A program made the position numbers and the translations under genes. DNA of 64,000 bases from Desulfarculales bacterium UBA696 (GTDB lineage: Bacteria > Desulfobacterota > Syntrophobacteria > Syntrophobacterales > Syntrophobacteraceae): the NCBI GenBank assembly GCA_002298995.1, contig DBMO01000077.1:1-64000 (forward strand), given 5' to 3'. The notes under the pieces were generated by a model that was given only the letters and a program-made list of their open reading frames with translations, ran no database searches and was not told the DNA's origin. Shown piece after piece: positions 23,966 through 33,040 of the stretch (position 1 is the stretch's first letter; each line of letters opens with the position of its first letter).

Positions 23966-24112
23966 GCGGGGCCGTAAACGTACGGCTGCTGATAGGTGAG
24001 TGAAGGATACGAAATGAACAAGGTGATGAGGTCAGAGGCAAAAGGGAAGGCTGAAGGGACACTGGCGGAAAACTTCCTCAAGCTTGACCGAATCGAGAAA
24101 GGAGAGTGTGTT

Positions 24113-24352
24113 ATGGAACGAAGAGCGAGCATAGTTGAAAGAATGGCTGGTATAGTGGTCGCCGCGGCCCTGATTGTGGTCGGGCTTGGATTCATGGTCC
24201 TTGGAGTAAGCTTCCTTCCTCTGGTCGGAATTTTAGTGGGCATCGCCATGATCACGTTCTCCGGCAACTTCCTGTTCCCCAAGGCGATTGCCGAGCAAGA
24301 TCCGACCGCCGGGTTCATGATTCACGGAGAATGCGTTGCTTGTGTTCTTTAA
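24113..24352 (+). CDS. Small membrane protein downstream of the H-protein homologue
   Basis: A 79-residue protein from ATG 24113, which has AAAGGAG eight bases upstream. A longer reading from ATG 24014 (AAGGA upstream) adds 33 polar residues and cannot be excluded. Two hydrophobic helices (about 13-35 and 38-57, with GIVVAAALIVVGLGFMVLG) are followed by a tail with a CVAC motif near the end. No family recognised. A hairpin follows, so it likely closes a two-gene sigma-54 operon. Confidence 0.6.
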   Translation: MERRASIVERMAGIVVAAALIVVGLGFMVLGVSFLPLVGILVGIAMITFSGNFLFPKAIAEQDPTAGFMIHGECVACVL

Positions 24353-24375
24353 GTAAATAAGGTACCGCGCCAAGA

Positions 24376-24407
24376 AGCCCCCCTGCATCGTGAGGTGCAG
24401 GGGGGCT
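24376..24407 (+). terminator. Hairpin terminator of the H-protein operon
   Basis: A perfect 12-base stem (AGCCCCCCTGCA / TGCAGGGGGGCT) with an eight-base loop, 24 bases after the stop codon, followed by CTCTATTT. The T run is weak, but strength of the stem and position fit a terminator. Confidence 0.65.
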
Positions 24408-24625
24408 CTCTATTTGGGCGCCGGCGACCATCCCTGGGTCACCACCAAAACCGCGGCCTTCGTCATAACCGCGGCACCCGCCATAACCTGGGGATTTTGC
24501 GCCATCAGCGCTTAGCCAACCTACAGAGTTGCATTCCATCCAGCCTCACATGCATTGGTTTTAATTTCGCCTTACTGTTAGAATATACTGAATAGATTCG
24601 TTCCGAATTACCAGAGGTCTTACTT

Positions 24626-25750
24626 GTGACCAAACCACCCCAAAGCACGCGGCTCGTGTCGCTGGATGCATTTCGCGGATTCACAATCGCCGCAATGATA
24701 CTGGTAAACGCACCCGGAACCTACAGGGCGGTATTTTCCCAGCTCAAACACTCCGAGTGGCACGGGTGGACCTTTGCCGATACCATATTCCCGTTTTTCC
24801 TGTTCATAATGGGCATTTCAATTGCTTTCTCGTTCTCAGCCCACAAAAATGGGGAGATCTGGAATTCAGCCGTCGAATTCAAAATTCTCAAAAGAACCGT
24901 GATTCTGTTCGCCCTGGGTGTCTTTTTGAGTAGCTTTCCCCCATCCCACCTGAATACCCTTCGGATACCGGGCGTCCTGCAAAGGATCGCACTGTGCTGG
25001 TTTTTCGCGGCCGTGATATTTCTCAAAACCGGCCCGAAGGGAGTTGTGTACTGGATCTTCGGCCTCCTTTCCGCTTACTGGCTGATGATGCGATTCTTTC
25101 CGGTACCGGGGATCGGAACCGGCGTCCTTGAACCCGGAAGGAACTTTGCCGCCTATTTTGACGAGCTGTTCCTGAGGGGGCACATGTGGGACCACTATGA
25201 AACGTGGGACCCGGAAGGGTTTGCAAGCACAATCCCAGCCATTGCGAGCACCCTTTTCGGGGTACTTACGGGATACTGGCTGCTCTCGGCGGCCACGCGC
25301 CGGAAAAAGGCCCTTGTGATGGCCGGCGCGGGACTGCCGCTGGTGGCGCTCGGACAGATTCTTGATATCTGGTTTCCGATCAACAAAAGCATCTGGACGA
25401 GCACTTTCAGCATTTTCATGGCCGGCCTGGCGCTTGTTTGCCTGAGCGTTTTCTACTGGGTCATCGACGTCAAAAACTACAGCCGGTGGGCACGCGTCTT
25501 TGTGATTTTCGGGGTGAATCCGCTGGCCATCTACTTCCTGTCAGAGTTCCTGTTCGAGTGTTTAAGCGCCATTCGTCTCCATCGGCCCGACGGTTCCAAT
25601 CCGAGCATCAGGGCTTATCTGTTCAGAAACTTTTTCGCCCCGCTCGCGACGCCGGAAGTTGCCTCATTGCTCTTTGCCGTTGGATTCGTACTGCTGATGC
25701 TTGCAATTGCATGGATTTTGTGGAATAGGCACTGGTTTGTAAAGGTATAG
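24626..25750 (+). CDS. NagX/HGSNAT-type multi-pass acyltransferase-like membrane protein (DUF5009/DUF1624 group)
   Basis: A 374-residue membrane protein with about ten helices. The N-terminal signature LVSLDAFRGFTIAAMILVN (about 10-28) and DTIFPFFLFIMGISIAFS (about 51-68) belong to the family that includes heparan-alpha-glucosaminide N-acetyltransferase and bacterial NagX. IPGVLQRIALCW (about 115-126) and VFGVNPLAIYFLSE-like IFGVNPLAIYFLSE (about 298-311) are further conserved blocks. In eukaryotes the family moves acetyl groups across the membrane to amino sugars; bacterial roles are less clear. It starts at GTG. The following gene is a PIG-L-type deacetylase, so the pair could edit N-acetylation of a sugar; that is inference. 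Confidence 0.85.
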   Translation: MTKPPQSTRLVSLDAFRGFTIAAMILVNAPGTYRAVFSQLKHSEWHGWTFADTIFPFFLFIMGISIAFSFSAHKNGEIWNSAVEFKILKRTVILFALGVFLSSFPPSHLNTLRIPGVLQRIALCWFFAAVIFLKTGPKGVVYWIFGLLSAYWLMMRFFPVPGIGTGVLEPGRNFAAYFDELFLRGHMWDHYETWDPEGFASTIPAIASTLFGVLTGYWLLSAATRRKKALVMAGAGLPLVALGQILDIWFPINKSIWTSTFSIFMAGLALVCLSVFYWVIDVKNYSRWARVFVIFGVNPLAIYFLSEFLFECLSAIRLHRPDGSNPSIRAYLFRNFFAPLATPEVASLLFAVGFVLLMLAIAWILWNRHWFVKV

Positions 25751-25847
25751 CGGCTTCCATTTAGGAGCATACGCCTGCCGCCGGCATTATCTTATAATAT
25801 TCAGACAAATTGCGTTGGAGAATACTTCGATTGTAAAGGGCTGATGA

Positions 25848-26924
25848 TTGAAATCGATAAACGTAGCACTGATATCTTTTTTTCTCGTGACAAGTTCGGT
25901 TTTTTTCCCGTTGAGCGGAATTGCATCCGAGTCGACGCCACCTGACCGGGTCGGCACTCCGGCCGGGACCGGTGCAAAACCGCCGGCGGAAGCGACTGGA
26001 TTCGATGTGCCATCAGGTATTCGCGCGGTTGTTTTCAGCCCCCATCCCGATGACGAGACCCTGGCGGCGGGCGGCCTCATACAGCGCATTCTCGAAAAGG
26101 GCGGTAAAGTCCGCGTTGTCTTTATGACCAATGGAGACGGATACCTGGAGGGTGTCCGGAAAGAATCCGGTGAAGTGAAGGTGATGGCGTCGGACTTTGT
26201 AAATTACGGCATAAAGCGGCAGGAAGAAGCACTGAAGGCGATTTCTCATCTCGGCATCAAACAAAGGCAAGCCCTTTTTCTCGGTTTCCCCGACCAGGGG
26301 CTCGATCACCTCTGGCGCTACTGGACCAGTTTCAAGCCCTACACCTCTCCCTACACTCACCTCAATAGCTGCAGTTATAGAAGCTCTTACATGCGCCTGA
26401 AGTACGCCGGCGGAGACCTCGAAAAAGAGATCGAACACATTCTGCAGGACTTCAAGCCGGACTGGGTGATAATACCCGACCCGAGAGATTTACATCCCGA
26501 TCATGCCGCAACGGGAGTGTTCGTGCTCGATTCCCTGCGAAGATTCGACCGGGAGGAGCGAATATCCCTTCAAAAGACTGAGGTTTTTACATACCTCGTT
26601 CATTACCGGGACTATCCCGATGCCGGAATGTGGAGGAAATGGGTCGCAGCGAGCGGCATCGGCAGCTTTAATATCGCCGCAAAAGAGCTCTCCGGCTCCC
26701 AATGGCTGGATTTCGCGATGACCCCGGAAGAGCTATCCAAAAAACGACTCGCACTCAATTCCTACCCCTCGCAAATGGAAGTCCTCGGCGGCCTTATGCG
26801 CCGGTTCATCCGGCCGGTGGAGATTTTTGGCCGGCTCAACCCCGCACAAGTAATCGAAGTCCCGGCTGCATACGAAAAGCAACTGGGCCCGTTTCCCGGT
26901 ACGCCCAAAAGCCGGCCAAGCTGA
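25848..26924 (+). CDS. Secreted PIG-L/LmbE-family deacetylase
   Basis: A 358-residue protein starting at TTG with a hydrophobic signal segment (about 5-26). The zinc-binding motif SPHPDDETLAAGG (about 64-76) and the second metal histidine in HPDHAATG (about 217-224) define the PIG-L (LmbE) deacetylase family, which removes acetyl groups from GlcNAc-containing substrates. NGDGYLEGVRKE follows the first motif, as in the family. The signal suggests that it acts in the periplasm. It follows the NagX-like gene by about 100 bases. Confidence 0.87.
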   Translation: MKSINVALISFFLVTSSVFFPLSGIASESTPPDRVGTPAGTGAKPPAEATGFDVPSGIRAVVFSPHPDDETLAAGGLIQRILEKGGKVRVVFMTNGDGYLEGVRKESGEVKVMASDFVNYGIKRQEEALKAISHLGIKQRQALFLGFPDQGLDHLWRYWTSFKPYTSPYTHLNSCSYRSSYMRLKYAGGDLEKEIEHILQDFKPDWVIIPDPRDLHPDHAATGVFVLDSLRRFDREERISLQKTEVFTYLVHYRDYPDAGMWRKWVAASGIGSFNIAAKELSGSQWLDFAMTPEELSKKRLALNSYPSQMEVLGGLMRRFIRPVEIFGRLNPAQVIEVPAAYEKQLGPFPGTPKSRPS

Positions 26925-26965
26925 AAGAGGCAATGCGTTTAAAAGAAATCGGAATCTTGGTGGAT

Positions 26966-26995
26966 TGTGGGACAGGCTGGAAAGCCTGCCCCACA
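26966..26995. repeat. Dispersed palindrome, family A
   Basis: TGTGGGACAGGCTGG followed by AAAGCCTGCCCCACA: 13 paired bases with one mismatch. It sits between the deacetylase and nuclease genes and is read through by a longer, incorrect N-terminal extension of the nuclease frame. Confidence 0.7.
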
Positions 26996-27068
26996 TTTGG
27001 TTAAGTCCCGAATTACTCGCCACTTTACTTTATTTGAAATTCCTTCCTCCCCGGTGCATAATTGGCTC

Positions 27069-29702
27069 ATGACAAACCGGAATCTCCAGGAACGCATTCT
27101 TGACCTTCTGGAAAGCGGCTGCACCGTGCTGGCCGAAACAGAGAGGTTCGTCCATCAGATCCAGCGCAAATTCCGCCAGAAGCGGCTTGCGTCGGGAGAG
27201 AGCGCGTGGGAGTATCCGCGGATATTTACGCTAAATCGCTGGATGGATTCATTTTGGTCCCAATCTTGGCCGGACGACCGCCCGGCGTCATCCTTCGAGC
27301 GCTGGCGAATCATCAAAGAATGCCTCGATTTTCTGCCTCCCCCGGAGCCGATCTCGGCTGACACAGGTCTTGTTCAACTGCTCGATGAAAGCTTCGATAG
27401 CCTTTTGCGCTACGGCATGGACCCGGGCATGGGGGACGCTGCAAACCGCCTCATCGAGTGGCGGCGCAAGCTGTGGCTCCTTTTCAGCCGTGGGATGGCA
27501 GAGGCTTCCCTGTTCCATCCCGCGCAGCTTCCGGGGAAGATACTCCAGGTCCTCGCCCGCTGTCCGGCTCTTCCGGAAAGAATGGCGTTCGCGGGCTTCG
27601 AGTTTGCCGGCCACCTCGAAAGAGAGCTCCTTGCCACCCTCGAACACGTTGCCAAGACCGAGTTCTTTCCGCTCCCCATGGGACGCGCTCAGCCGGAAGC
27701 ACTTGTCTTTCCGGACCCCGATCAGGAAATCACCGGCCTAATGGAAAACCTTCTCGCCTCGGCCGCCCGCTTTGCACCGCATGAGATAGCAGTGGTCACA
27801 CTCGACAGGGATTTCAGAGGGCAGGCACTTGCCGCGCGCCTCGAAGATCTTCTAGGAGAGCCGGTTTCGGGCAATCTGGCCGCATACAACCTGGCCCCGG
27901 ACATCAGCCTCGCCGACCGGCCTCTTTTCCGCGCAGCCCTTCTCCCGGTGCGCCTTGCGGTGAACGGGCAGAAGCGGCAGGATTTTTTCACTCTTCTGCG
28001 CTCGACCTACTATGGATTTTTTTCCCGCTGGGGCCGCAAACTGGCTCAATGGGACCTTCTGTGGAGAAACGAGCAAATTGACCGCGGACTCGATGGGCTG
28101 CTGCGGGCCGTACGACACCTCGCCGTGGAGATTTTTCCGGAAAAGGGCGAGGAAATAGGCGCTCTTCTCTCGCCTTTTACTTCAGGGGCAAAGAAATCCG
28201 CATCTCTGTGGTCTGAAGATCTGCGCCGGATCTGGCAACGGTTTGAATTTCCGGTAATCGCAAACGAACTGGACCGGATTTCGAGGGACAGCCTCGATGG
28301 ACTGCTCGCGAGATTCGCGAAAGAATTCGGTCCAGCCATGATTAGCGCATCGGAGTTTTCCGAACTGCTCGGCTCGGCGGCATCGGACATCAAGGTTCAA
28401 AAGACCGGTCTCGAGGACGCCGGAATCCAGGTGCTTGGAAGGCTCGATGCAAGGGGGCTCGATTTCGCGAAGGTTTTTGTCCCCGGCCTCGTCTCGGGCA
28501 CCCTGCCCCAGCCGGCCCGCGCGCTCCCGCTCCTCGGGCAGGGTGAGCGCAAGAAGGTGCTCGGAGGGTCGCCGGAAAGCCAGCTAGCTTTTGGGCGATA
28601 CATTTTTGGAAACCTTCGCGCCTCCGCTCCTGAGATTACACTGAGCCGCCCGGCAATGAACCGCGAGGGCGAAAGTTTCCTCCCTTCGCCGTTTTGGCCC
28701 GGCGAGTGCGAGAGGAAGGTCAGTCCGGTAATTGCCTGGAAAGACGCACTTCCTGCCATGCAGAGGGCCGAGTGGGTGCGCCGCAGCATAACCGGAATCC
28801 AGGAAAGCGCCGACGAGGCCTCAATTCTAAGTGAAAATGATTTCCGCATGTCCCCTGTTAACTTTGGCGAACCGGTCTCGGTGAGCGCCCTGGAAAGCGC
28901 GTTCATTTGCCCGGCGCGGTTTTTTCTCCGCAACATATTGCGAATCGAGGAGATGCCGGCAATCGAAGCCGGAATAGCACCGCCCGAAAAGGGGCAAAAG
29001 GTTCACGAAATCCTCGCCGCATTCGTGTCCAGGGCCGCTTCGGCCATGCAGACCGGAAAAATCACCTTCGAGCAGTTGAAGAAGCTTCTGGAAGAAACCG
29101 TGGTCGAGAAACTGGCGCCGGATCTTTCGAGTGCGGCGTGGCGGGTCGAACTGGAGCGCCTCACCGGCAGAAGCGATTTTCCGGGTCTTCTCTTAAGGTG
29201 GCTCGAAATGGAGTGGGAAAAAATTGAAGAAGGCTGGACCTGGGTTTGCGTGGAATCAGCCTTTACCGGCCTGGAGCTGCCGGGATCTCCCGCAATGCTT
29301 AAGGGAAGGCTCGACAGGGTGGATTATCATCCCGACGTGGGAGCGATCTGCTGGGATTACAAGACGGGCAAGGTTCCATCGCAAAAGGAAATCCGCGTGG
29401 AAGGCACCGCGCCGCAGCTTCCGGCCTATCTCCTCGCAGTAAAGAGCGGGCTGATCAAGGGCGTGGGAGGGACTTCCTGCGGGGCGGGATATATCGATCT
29501 AAGCGCTCCTGGAAAAGTTAAACACCTGCTCGTCTTCGATCCGCAAGAGTGTGTGGAGCCATTTCTTAGCAACTGGCAAGAGCAGCTCGCGGTCCTTTTG
29601 GACCGGATAGCTTCGGGAGATATCTCTCCGCGATGGCTCGAAAATGACGGGCCCTGCGATGAATACTGCCCCTACCGGGATATTTGCGGAGCGCCTGTAT
29701 AG
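27069..29702 (+). CDS. AddB-like PD-(D/E)XK exonuclease with iron-sulfur cluster
   Basis: An 877-residue protein. The N-terminal two thirds resemble the inactivated helicase part of AddB/RexB; the C-terminal third is a RecB-family nuclease with GRLDRVD (about 745) and WDYKTGK (about 760). Four cysteines frame the nuclease, C614 in FICPARFFLRNIL and three in CDEYCPYRDIC (about 864-874), which is the AddB-type Fe-S arrangement. In AddAB the protein processes double-strand breaks together with a UvrD-like AddA. No addA gene is next to it; glnB follows on the other strand. I start it at ATG 27069, because the frame upstream only reads the palindromic repeat. Confidence 0.83.
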   Translation: MTNRNLQERILDLLESGCTVLAETERFVHQIQRKFRQKRLASGESAWEYPRIFTLNRWMDSFWSQSWPDDRPASSFERWRIIKECLDFLPPPEPISADTGLVQLLDESFDSLLRYGMDPGMGDAANRLIEWRRKLWLLFSRGMAEASLFHPAQLPGKILQVLARCPALPERMAFAGFEFAGHLERELLATLEHVAKTEFFPLPMGRAQPEALVFPDPDQEITGLMENLLASAARFAPHEIAVVTLDRDFRGQALAARLEDLLGEPVSGNLAAYNLAPDISLADRPLFRAALLPVRLAVNGQKRQDFFTLLRSTYYGFFSRWGRKLAQWDLLWRNEQIDRGLDGLLRAVRHLAVEIFPEKGEEIGALLSPFTSGAKKSASLWSEDLRRIWQRFEFPVIANELDRISRDSLDGLLARFAKEFGPAMISASEFSELLGSAASDIKVQKTGLEDAGIQVLGRLDARGLDFAKVFVPGLVSGTLPQPARALPLLGQGERKKVLGGSPESQLAFGRYIFGNLRASAPEITLSRPAMNREGESFLPSPFWPGECERKVSPVIAWKDALPAMQRAEWVRRSITGIQESADEASILSENDFRMSPVNFGEPVSVSALESAFICPARFFLRNILRIEEMPAIEAGIAPPEKGQKVHEILAAFVSRAASAMQTGKITFEQLKKLLEETVVEKLAPDLSSAAWRVELERLTGRSDFPGLLLRWLEMEWEKIEEGWTWVCVESAFTGLELPGSPAMLKGRLDRVDYHPDVGAICWDYKTGKVPSQKEIRVEGTAPQLPAYLLAVKSGLIKGVGGTSCGAGYIDLSAPGKVKHLLVFDPQECVEPFLSNWQEQLAVLLDRIASGDISPRWLENDGPCDEYCPYRDICGAPV

Positions 29703-29852
29703 TTTAGAATGAGGCCACCCCGGCCGGGGATCACGGTTTTCACGGCTCCGTTACAATCCAAGGACGAGTGGAAATTCGCCGCGAATGCAGATGAGCGAGC
29801 GAAACCCCGCCTACCGGCGCCGTAGTGTTTGGTTCGCTTTTTCTTTATTCAT

Positions 29853-29925
29853 TTAAAGATTCCTCAAATCCCATTAAATCACTAAATTCCCTAAGTTCCT
29901 CAATCCTCAAATTCCTAAATTTCAT
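29853..29925. repeat. Degenerate C/T-A-rich tandem repeat at the 3' end of glnB
   Basis: Imperfect units of about 9-10 bases of the type TAAATTCC / TCAAATCC repeat through this stretch. A similar block lies at 54000-54062, also directly past the 3' end of a minus-strand gene. The rest of the 29703-29924 gap has no gene. Confidence 0.45.
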
Positions 29926-30263
29926 CAAAGAGCTTCAACCCCCATTTCCTTGGTACGAATTCGCATCGCGTCTTCGATCTTGGATATGAAGATTTTCCCG
30001 TCCCCGATTTTACCTGTATAGGCCGCCTTTTGAATGGCTTCGATGGCACTTTCAACGATTGTGTCAGGTACAACGACCATCACCAGCACCTTTGGTACAA
30101 AATTGACCTGGTATTCGGCGCCGCGGTAAATTTCCACGTGCCCTTTTTGTCGGCCAAATCCCTTTACTTCAACGATGGTCATGCCCTGAATTCCGATTGC
30201 CGAAAGGGCCTCCTGAACTTCGGCTACGCGAAATGGTTTAACGATTGCTTCAATCTTGATCAT
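29925..30263 (-). CDS. glnB: Nitrogen regulatory protein P-II
   Basis: A 112-residue P-II protein, the normal size. The T-loop has the uridylylation tyrosine Y51 in YRGAEYQVNF; the signature KPFRVAEVQEAL is at 9-20 and the ATP-binding B loop TGKIGDGKIFI at 83-93. P-II trimers sense 2-oxoglutarate and ATP/ADP and control ammonium transport and glutamine synthesis. ATG 30263 follows AAAGGAA; the longer frame to 30365 lacks support. It is divergent from amtB, 555 bases away. A weak sigma-54-like site (TGGCATGACACTTGGA, minus strand, 30342-30357) could drive it. Confidence 0.95.
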   Translation of the reverse strand: MIKIEAIVKPFRVAEVQEALSAIGIQGMTIVEVKGFGRQKGHVEIYRGAEYQVNFVPKVLVMVVVPDTIVESAIEAIQKAAYTGKIGDGKIFISKIEDAMRIRTKEMGVEAL

Positions 30264-30817
30264 AAATCGGTTCCTTTCCGGTTCTATTTTGAAAGAGGTG
30301 ACAGCGGGGGCATGCTCTTTACCCGTTCGAGCCATCCCCAGTCCAAGTGTCATGCCAGCGATCATTGTCCCGGCGGCAATTTAGATCTGAATACCACGGT
30401 TTAGAGGACCTATCATGCGATGAAATGCGGGTCTCAATCCTTGAGCACGCACGAATTTGTACCGGAAAAGTTCCGGACATATAAATTAAGAATCGAAAGC
30501 GTAATTTTCCCACCCCGCGGCAAATACGATAAACAAATATGAAACATATTTGCCGGTTTTGATGCAGGCGATATAAAAGCCGGCACAAAATTGTGGTTTA
30601 CTCCCAGGTCCGAGTATTGAAATTAACAAAAATGTTGCACCGATAATCCACCCTGTTTGTGTTTTCGAAACCAATCGAAGGTCAAGCCCCTCGCAAGCCC
30701 GCCCCTGAGCCAATATCGAGGTGAGTCTTGCCTGAATGGTACACATGTTGCTCATTTCCCGTGACTGCTTCCGCCCTTAAATATTTTTACCTTCACATAT
30801 GAGGCCAAGGAGAATTC
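30264..30817. other. Divergent control region of glnB and amtB
   Basis: About 550 bases without a supported gene. Contains the amtB sigma-54 promoter at 30737-30752 and a weaker candidate toward glnB at 30342-30357. TGCACCGATAATCCACC at 30636-30652 keeps the left half of an NtrC-type site only. An 89-codon minus frame at 30319-30588 is not convincing. Confidence 0.45.
30737..30752 (+). promoter_or_regulatory. Sigma-54 promoter of amtB
   Basis: TGGTACACATGTTGCT fits TGGCAC-N5-TTGCW with one mismatch. The predicted start near 30764 leaves a leader of about 54 bases before the amtB ATG. Consistent with nitrogen control. Confidence 0.7.
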
Positions 30818-32137
30818 ATGCATCAAGCTTTGCTTAGACGGAAGTTCCCGGACTTCCGAAGTATTGTGTCATGCCGAGGGGCACTACCGGTAATTTTCTG
30901 GCTCCTGCTCTTTCCTGCCGGTGCTTTTGCGGCCGACGCCCAATGCCTCAACACGGGTGATACCTCCTGGCTCCTTATCTCGTCGGCGCTCGTAATGCTG
31001 ATGCTGCCTGGACTTGCGTTGTTCAACGGCGGAATGGTCCAGAAGAAAAATGTTCTCAATTCAATTATGCACTCTTTTGTCGCATTGGGGGTGATCGGGG
31101 TTCAGTGGGTTATAATCGGATACTCCCTTGCATTCGGCCCGGGAAATGCCTGGATCGGCGATTTGAGCCAGCTTTTTCTGTCCGGTATAGAACCGGAGAC
31201 TTTGAGCGGAACGGTGCCGTCTTATGCATTTATAATGTTTCAGGGAATGTTTGCGATAATCACGCCCGCGCTGATCAGCGGGGCGATTGCCGAGCGCATC
31301 AAATTCAGCACCTACGTAGTATTCATTATACTTTGGTCATTTCTGGTATATGACCCCGTTTGCCACTGGATCTGGGGAGGCGGCTGGCTGGCCAAGCTAG
31401 GGGTGATCGATTTTGCCGGGGGGCTTGTGGTTCACCTCTCCTCTGGTGTTTCAGCGTTCGTGTTGGCGTATATGCTTGGACGGCGTATCGGGTTTCCGAG
31501 CGAGATGTTCATCCCTCATAATTTAACGATCACAATCCTTGGCGCCGGGCTTCTTTGGTTCGGGTGGTTTGGCTTCAACGCCGGAAGCGCCCTGGCGGCC
31601 AATTCCAGTGCTGCCCTCGCTTTTATTACCACCATGACGGCCGCTGCCTCGGCGGCCTGCGCCTGGATGATTCTGGAGTGGTGGTTCCTGGAGCGGCCGA
31701 GCGCACTGGGCATGGCAACCGGCATCATCGCCGGCCTTGCGACCATCACCCCCGCCGCCGGCTTTGTCAAGCCTGAGTGGGGCATAGTGATCGGTTTTGC
31801 GGCCGGGTTGATCTGCTATTACGGCGTCAGGCTCAAATTCAAGTTCGGATACGATGATTCGCTCGACGTTGTGGGCGTCCACGGAATCGGGGGCGTCATA
31901 GGTCCGCTTGCAGCGGGAATCTTCGCAACGGTAGGCGCCAAGGGACTTATCACCGGGAGCTTCGCCCAGTTCGGGGCTCAGGTGATCGGGGTTGTGGCTG
32001 TCGGAGTCTATAGCTTTCTGGTCTCATGGGTGCTCGGACTTGTCCTTGACAAGGTAATGGGGCTCAGGGTGGAAGGCGACGAGGAAATCAACGGCCTCGA
32101 CAGGGAACTCCACGGGGAGGTCGGCTATACTTTCTAG
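30818..32137 (+). CDS. amtB: Ammonium transporter
   Basis: A 439-residue Amt protein. A cleavable signal peptide (about 1-39, ending GAFAADA) precedes eleven helices. Family blocks are present: MLMLPGLALFNGGMV (about 61-75), FQGMFAIITPALISGAIAER (about 140-159), DFAGGLVVHLSSGVSA with the first pore histidine, and DVVGVHGIGGVIGPLAAG with the second. The C-terminal tail GLRVEGDEEINGLDRELHGEVGY is the P-II-interacting region. It moves ammonium inward under low nitrogen, gated by GlnB/GlnK. AAGGAG sits six bases before the ATG. It has its own terminator and lies divergent from glnB instead of in the common glnK-amtB operon. Confidence 0.96.
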   Translation: MHQALLRRKFPDFRSIVSCRGALPVIFWLLLFPAGAFAADAQCLNTGDTSWLLISSALVMLMLPGLALFNGGMVQKKNVLNSIMHSFVALGVIGVQWVIIGYSLAFGPGNAWIGDLSQLFLSGIEPETLSGTVPSYAFIMFQGMFAIITPALISGAIAERIKFSTYVVFIILWSFLVYDPVCHWIWGGGWLAKLGVIDFAGGLVVHLSSGVSAFVLAYMLGRRIGFPSEMFIPHNLTITILGAGLLWFGWFGFNAGSALAANSSAALAFITTMTAAASAACAWMILEWWFLERPSALGMATGIIAGLATITPAAGFVKPEWGIVIGFAAGLICYYGVRLKFKFGYDDSLDVVGVHGIGGVIGPLAAGIFATVGAKGLITGSFAQFGAQVIGVVAVGVYSFLVSWVLGLVLDKVMGLRVEGDEEINGLDRELHGEVGYTF

Positions 32138-32188
32138 CCTGCGGGGTAGTTTTCGGATCACTTTGGGGAAAAGCGCCAAGCGATTCGT

Positions 32189-32227
32189 GAAGGGCGGAAC
32201 CGGAAGGTTTCCGCCCTTCTTGTTTTT
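32189..32227 (+). terminator. Rho-independent terminator of amtB
   Basis: A ten-base stem (GAAGGGCGGA / TCCGCCCTTC) about 50 bases after the stop codon, followed by TTGTTTTTT. Confidence 0.88.
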
Positions 32228-32275
32228 TGCGCCGGGGGATAAATATTCAACTCGGGATGCGCACGGCGCTCGGTT

Positions 32276-32301
32276 CCGGCAAGGTCTCCCGACCTTGCCG
32301 G
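32276..32301. repeat. Hairpin of palindrome family C
   Basis: CCGGCAAGGTC and GACCTTGCCGG are perfect 11-base arms around TCCC. A relative with loop GGGA, the complement, lies at 53962-53983. Confidence 0.6.
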
Positions 32302-33040
32302 CCGCATCGACCGAAGGTCTCAAAGGTCGTCCCATTCACTGGAAGTTATCGAATCCCACCCGACGCCAATCAGTTTCAGGCAGGTCATCGCAACGACACG
32401 TGATACGGTTTCGCCCCTGGACAGAAACTGGAAGGGTTTGAGATCTTCGGCCGAGAATGGCTCGGCCAGGACGGACTGTTGCCAAAATGCAGAATCTAGG
32501 TAAAATGGCCTAAATTGAAGGAAGATTCCCCTCCACCGGTGGGAGGGGCTGGGGGAGCGGGTTGAAATTGTTACATCTTTTTAACACCATCCCCAAACCC
32601 CTCGCGTCAAGGGAGGGGGACCAGCATTGAGAACTCATTTGGCCAACACACCCATAAGACCGCGCCCGCGACCATGCCCTGAGAATTACACAAACCATTC
32701 CGGTTGTTTTTGGACAAAGCCATTCATCATGCCCAAGCCATGCGCGCCACGCTAATGTGAAATAAAACACAATTAAGCATCCAAACATTCATTCCTTTAT
32801 AAACACATGGTTGTCGGTATTTGGAGTATTGCTCCCACATTTATCCGATAATGTAGAGCGATAATTTCAGGCGTCTAATGCGTTGTTCCATAAGGCTTTT
32901 ACTTGACGTTGAGGCAAAGTTGTCGTAATCGAGGATTTGTGAAAGTAATCATTTATCCCAACTCACATTCCCATTCCCCGTTGAGTTTTGTTCCGGCGCA
33001 AAGCTGACGAGTCAACGTTCAACTGCTGTGGAGGCAAAGA
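32302..33040. other. Long intergenic region upstream of the CoA transferase genes
   Basis: No gene supported. A palindromic segment at 32528-32548 (CCCCTCC / GGGAGGGG around ACCGGT) with its flanks (AATGCAGAATC, TGAAGGAAGATTC) resembles the sequence near 37284-37350, so both look like remnants of one repeat element. A possible promoter is at 32903-32931. Confidence 0.45.
32903..32931 (+). promoter_or_regulatory. Possible sigma-70 promoter of the CoA transferase operon
   Basis: TTGACG, 17 bases, TAATCG. The -10 is weak. It would give a leader of about 100 bases. Confidence 0.35.

Noticed and set aside
24315..24539. 74-codon minus-strand, glycine-rich frame
   Set aside because: Overlaps the terminator hairpin of the preceding operon; glycine content comes from GC-rich repeats.
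26967..27068. N-terminal extension of the AddB-like protein
   Set aside because: The 34 extra residues are translated from the palindromic repeat; ATG 27069 is the natural start.
30342..30357. Sigma-54-like site facing glnB
   Set aside because: TGGCATGACACTTGGA lacks the GC of the -12 element; too weak to list as a promoter.
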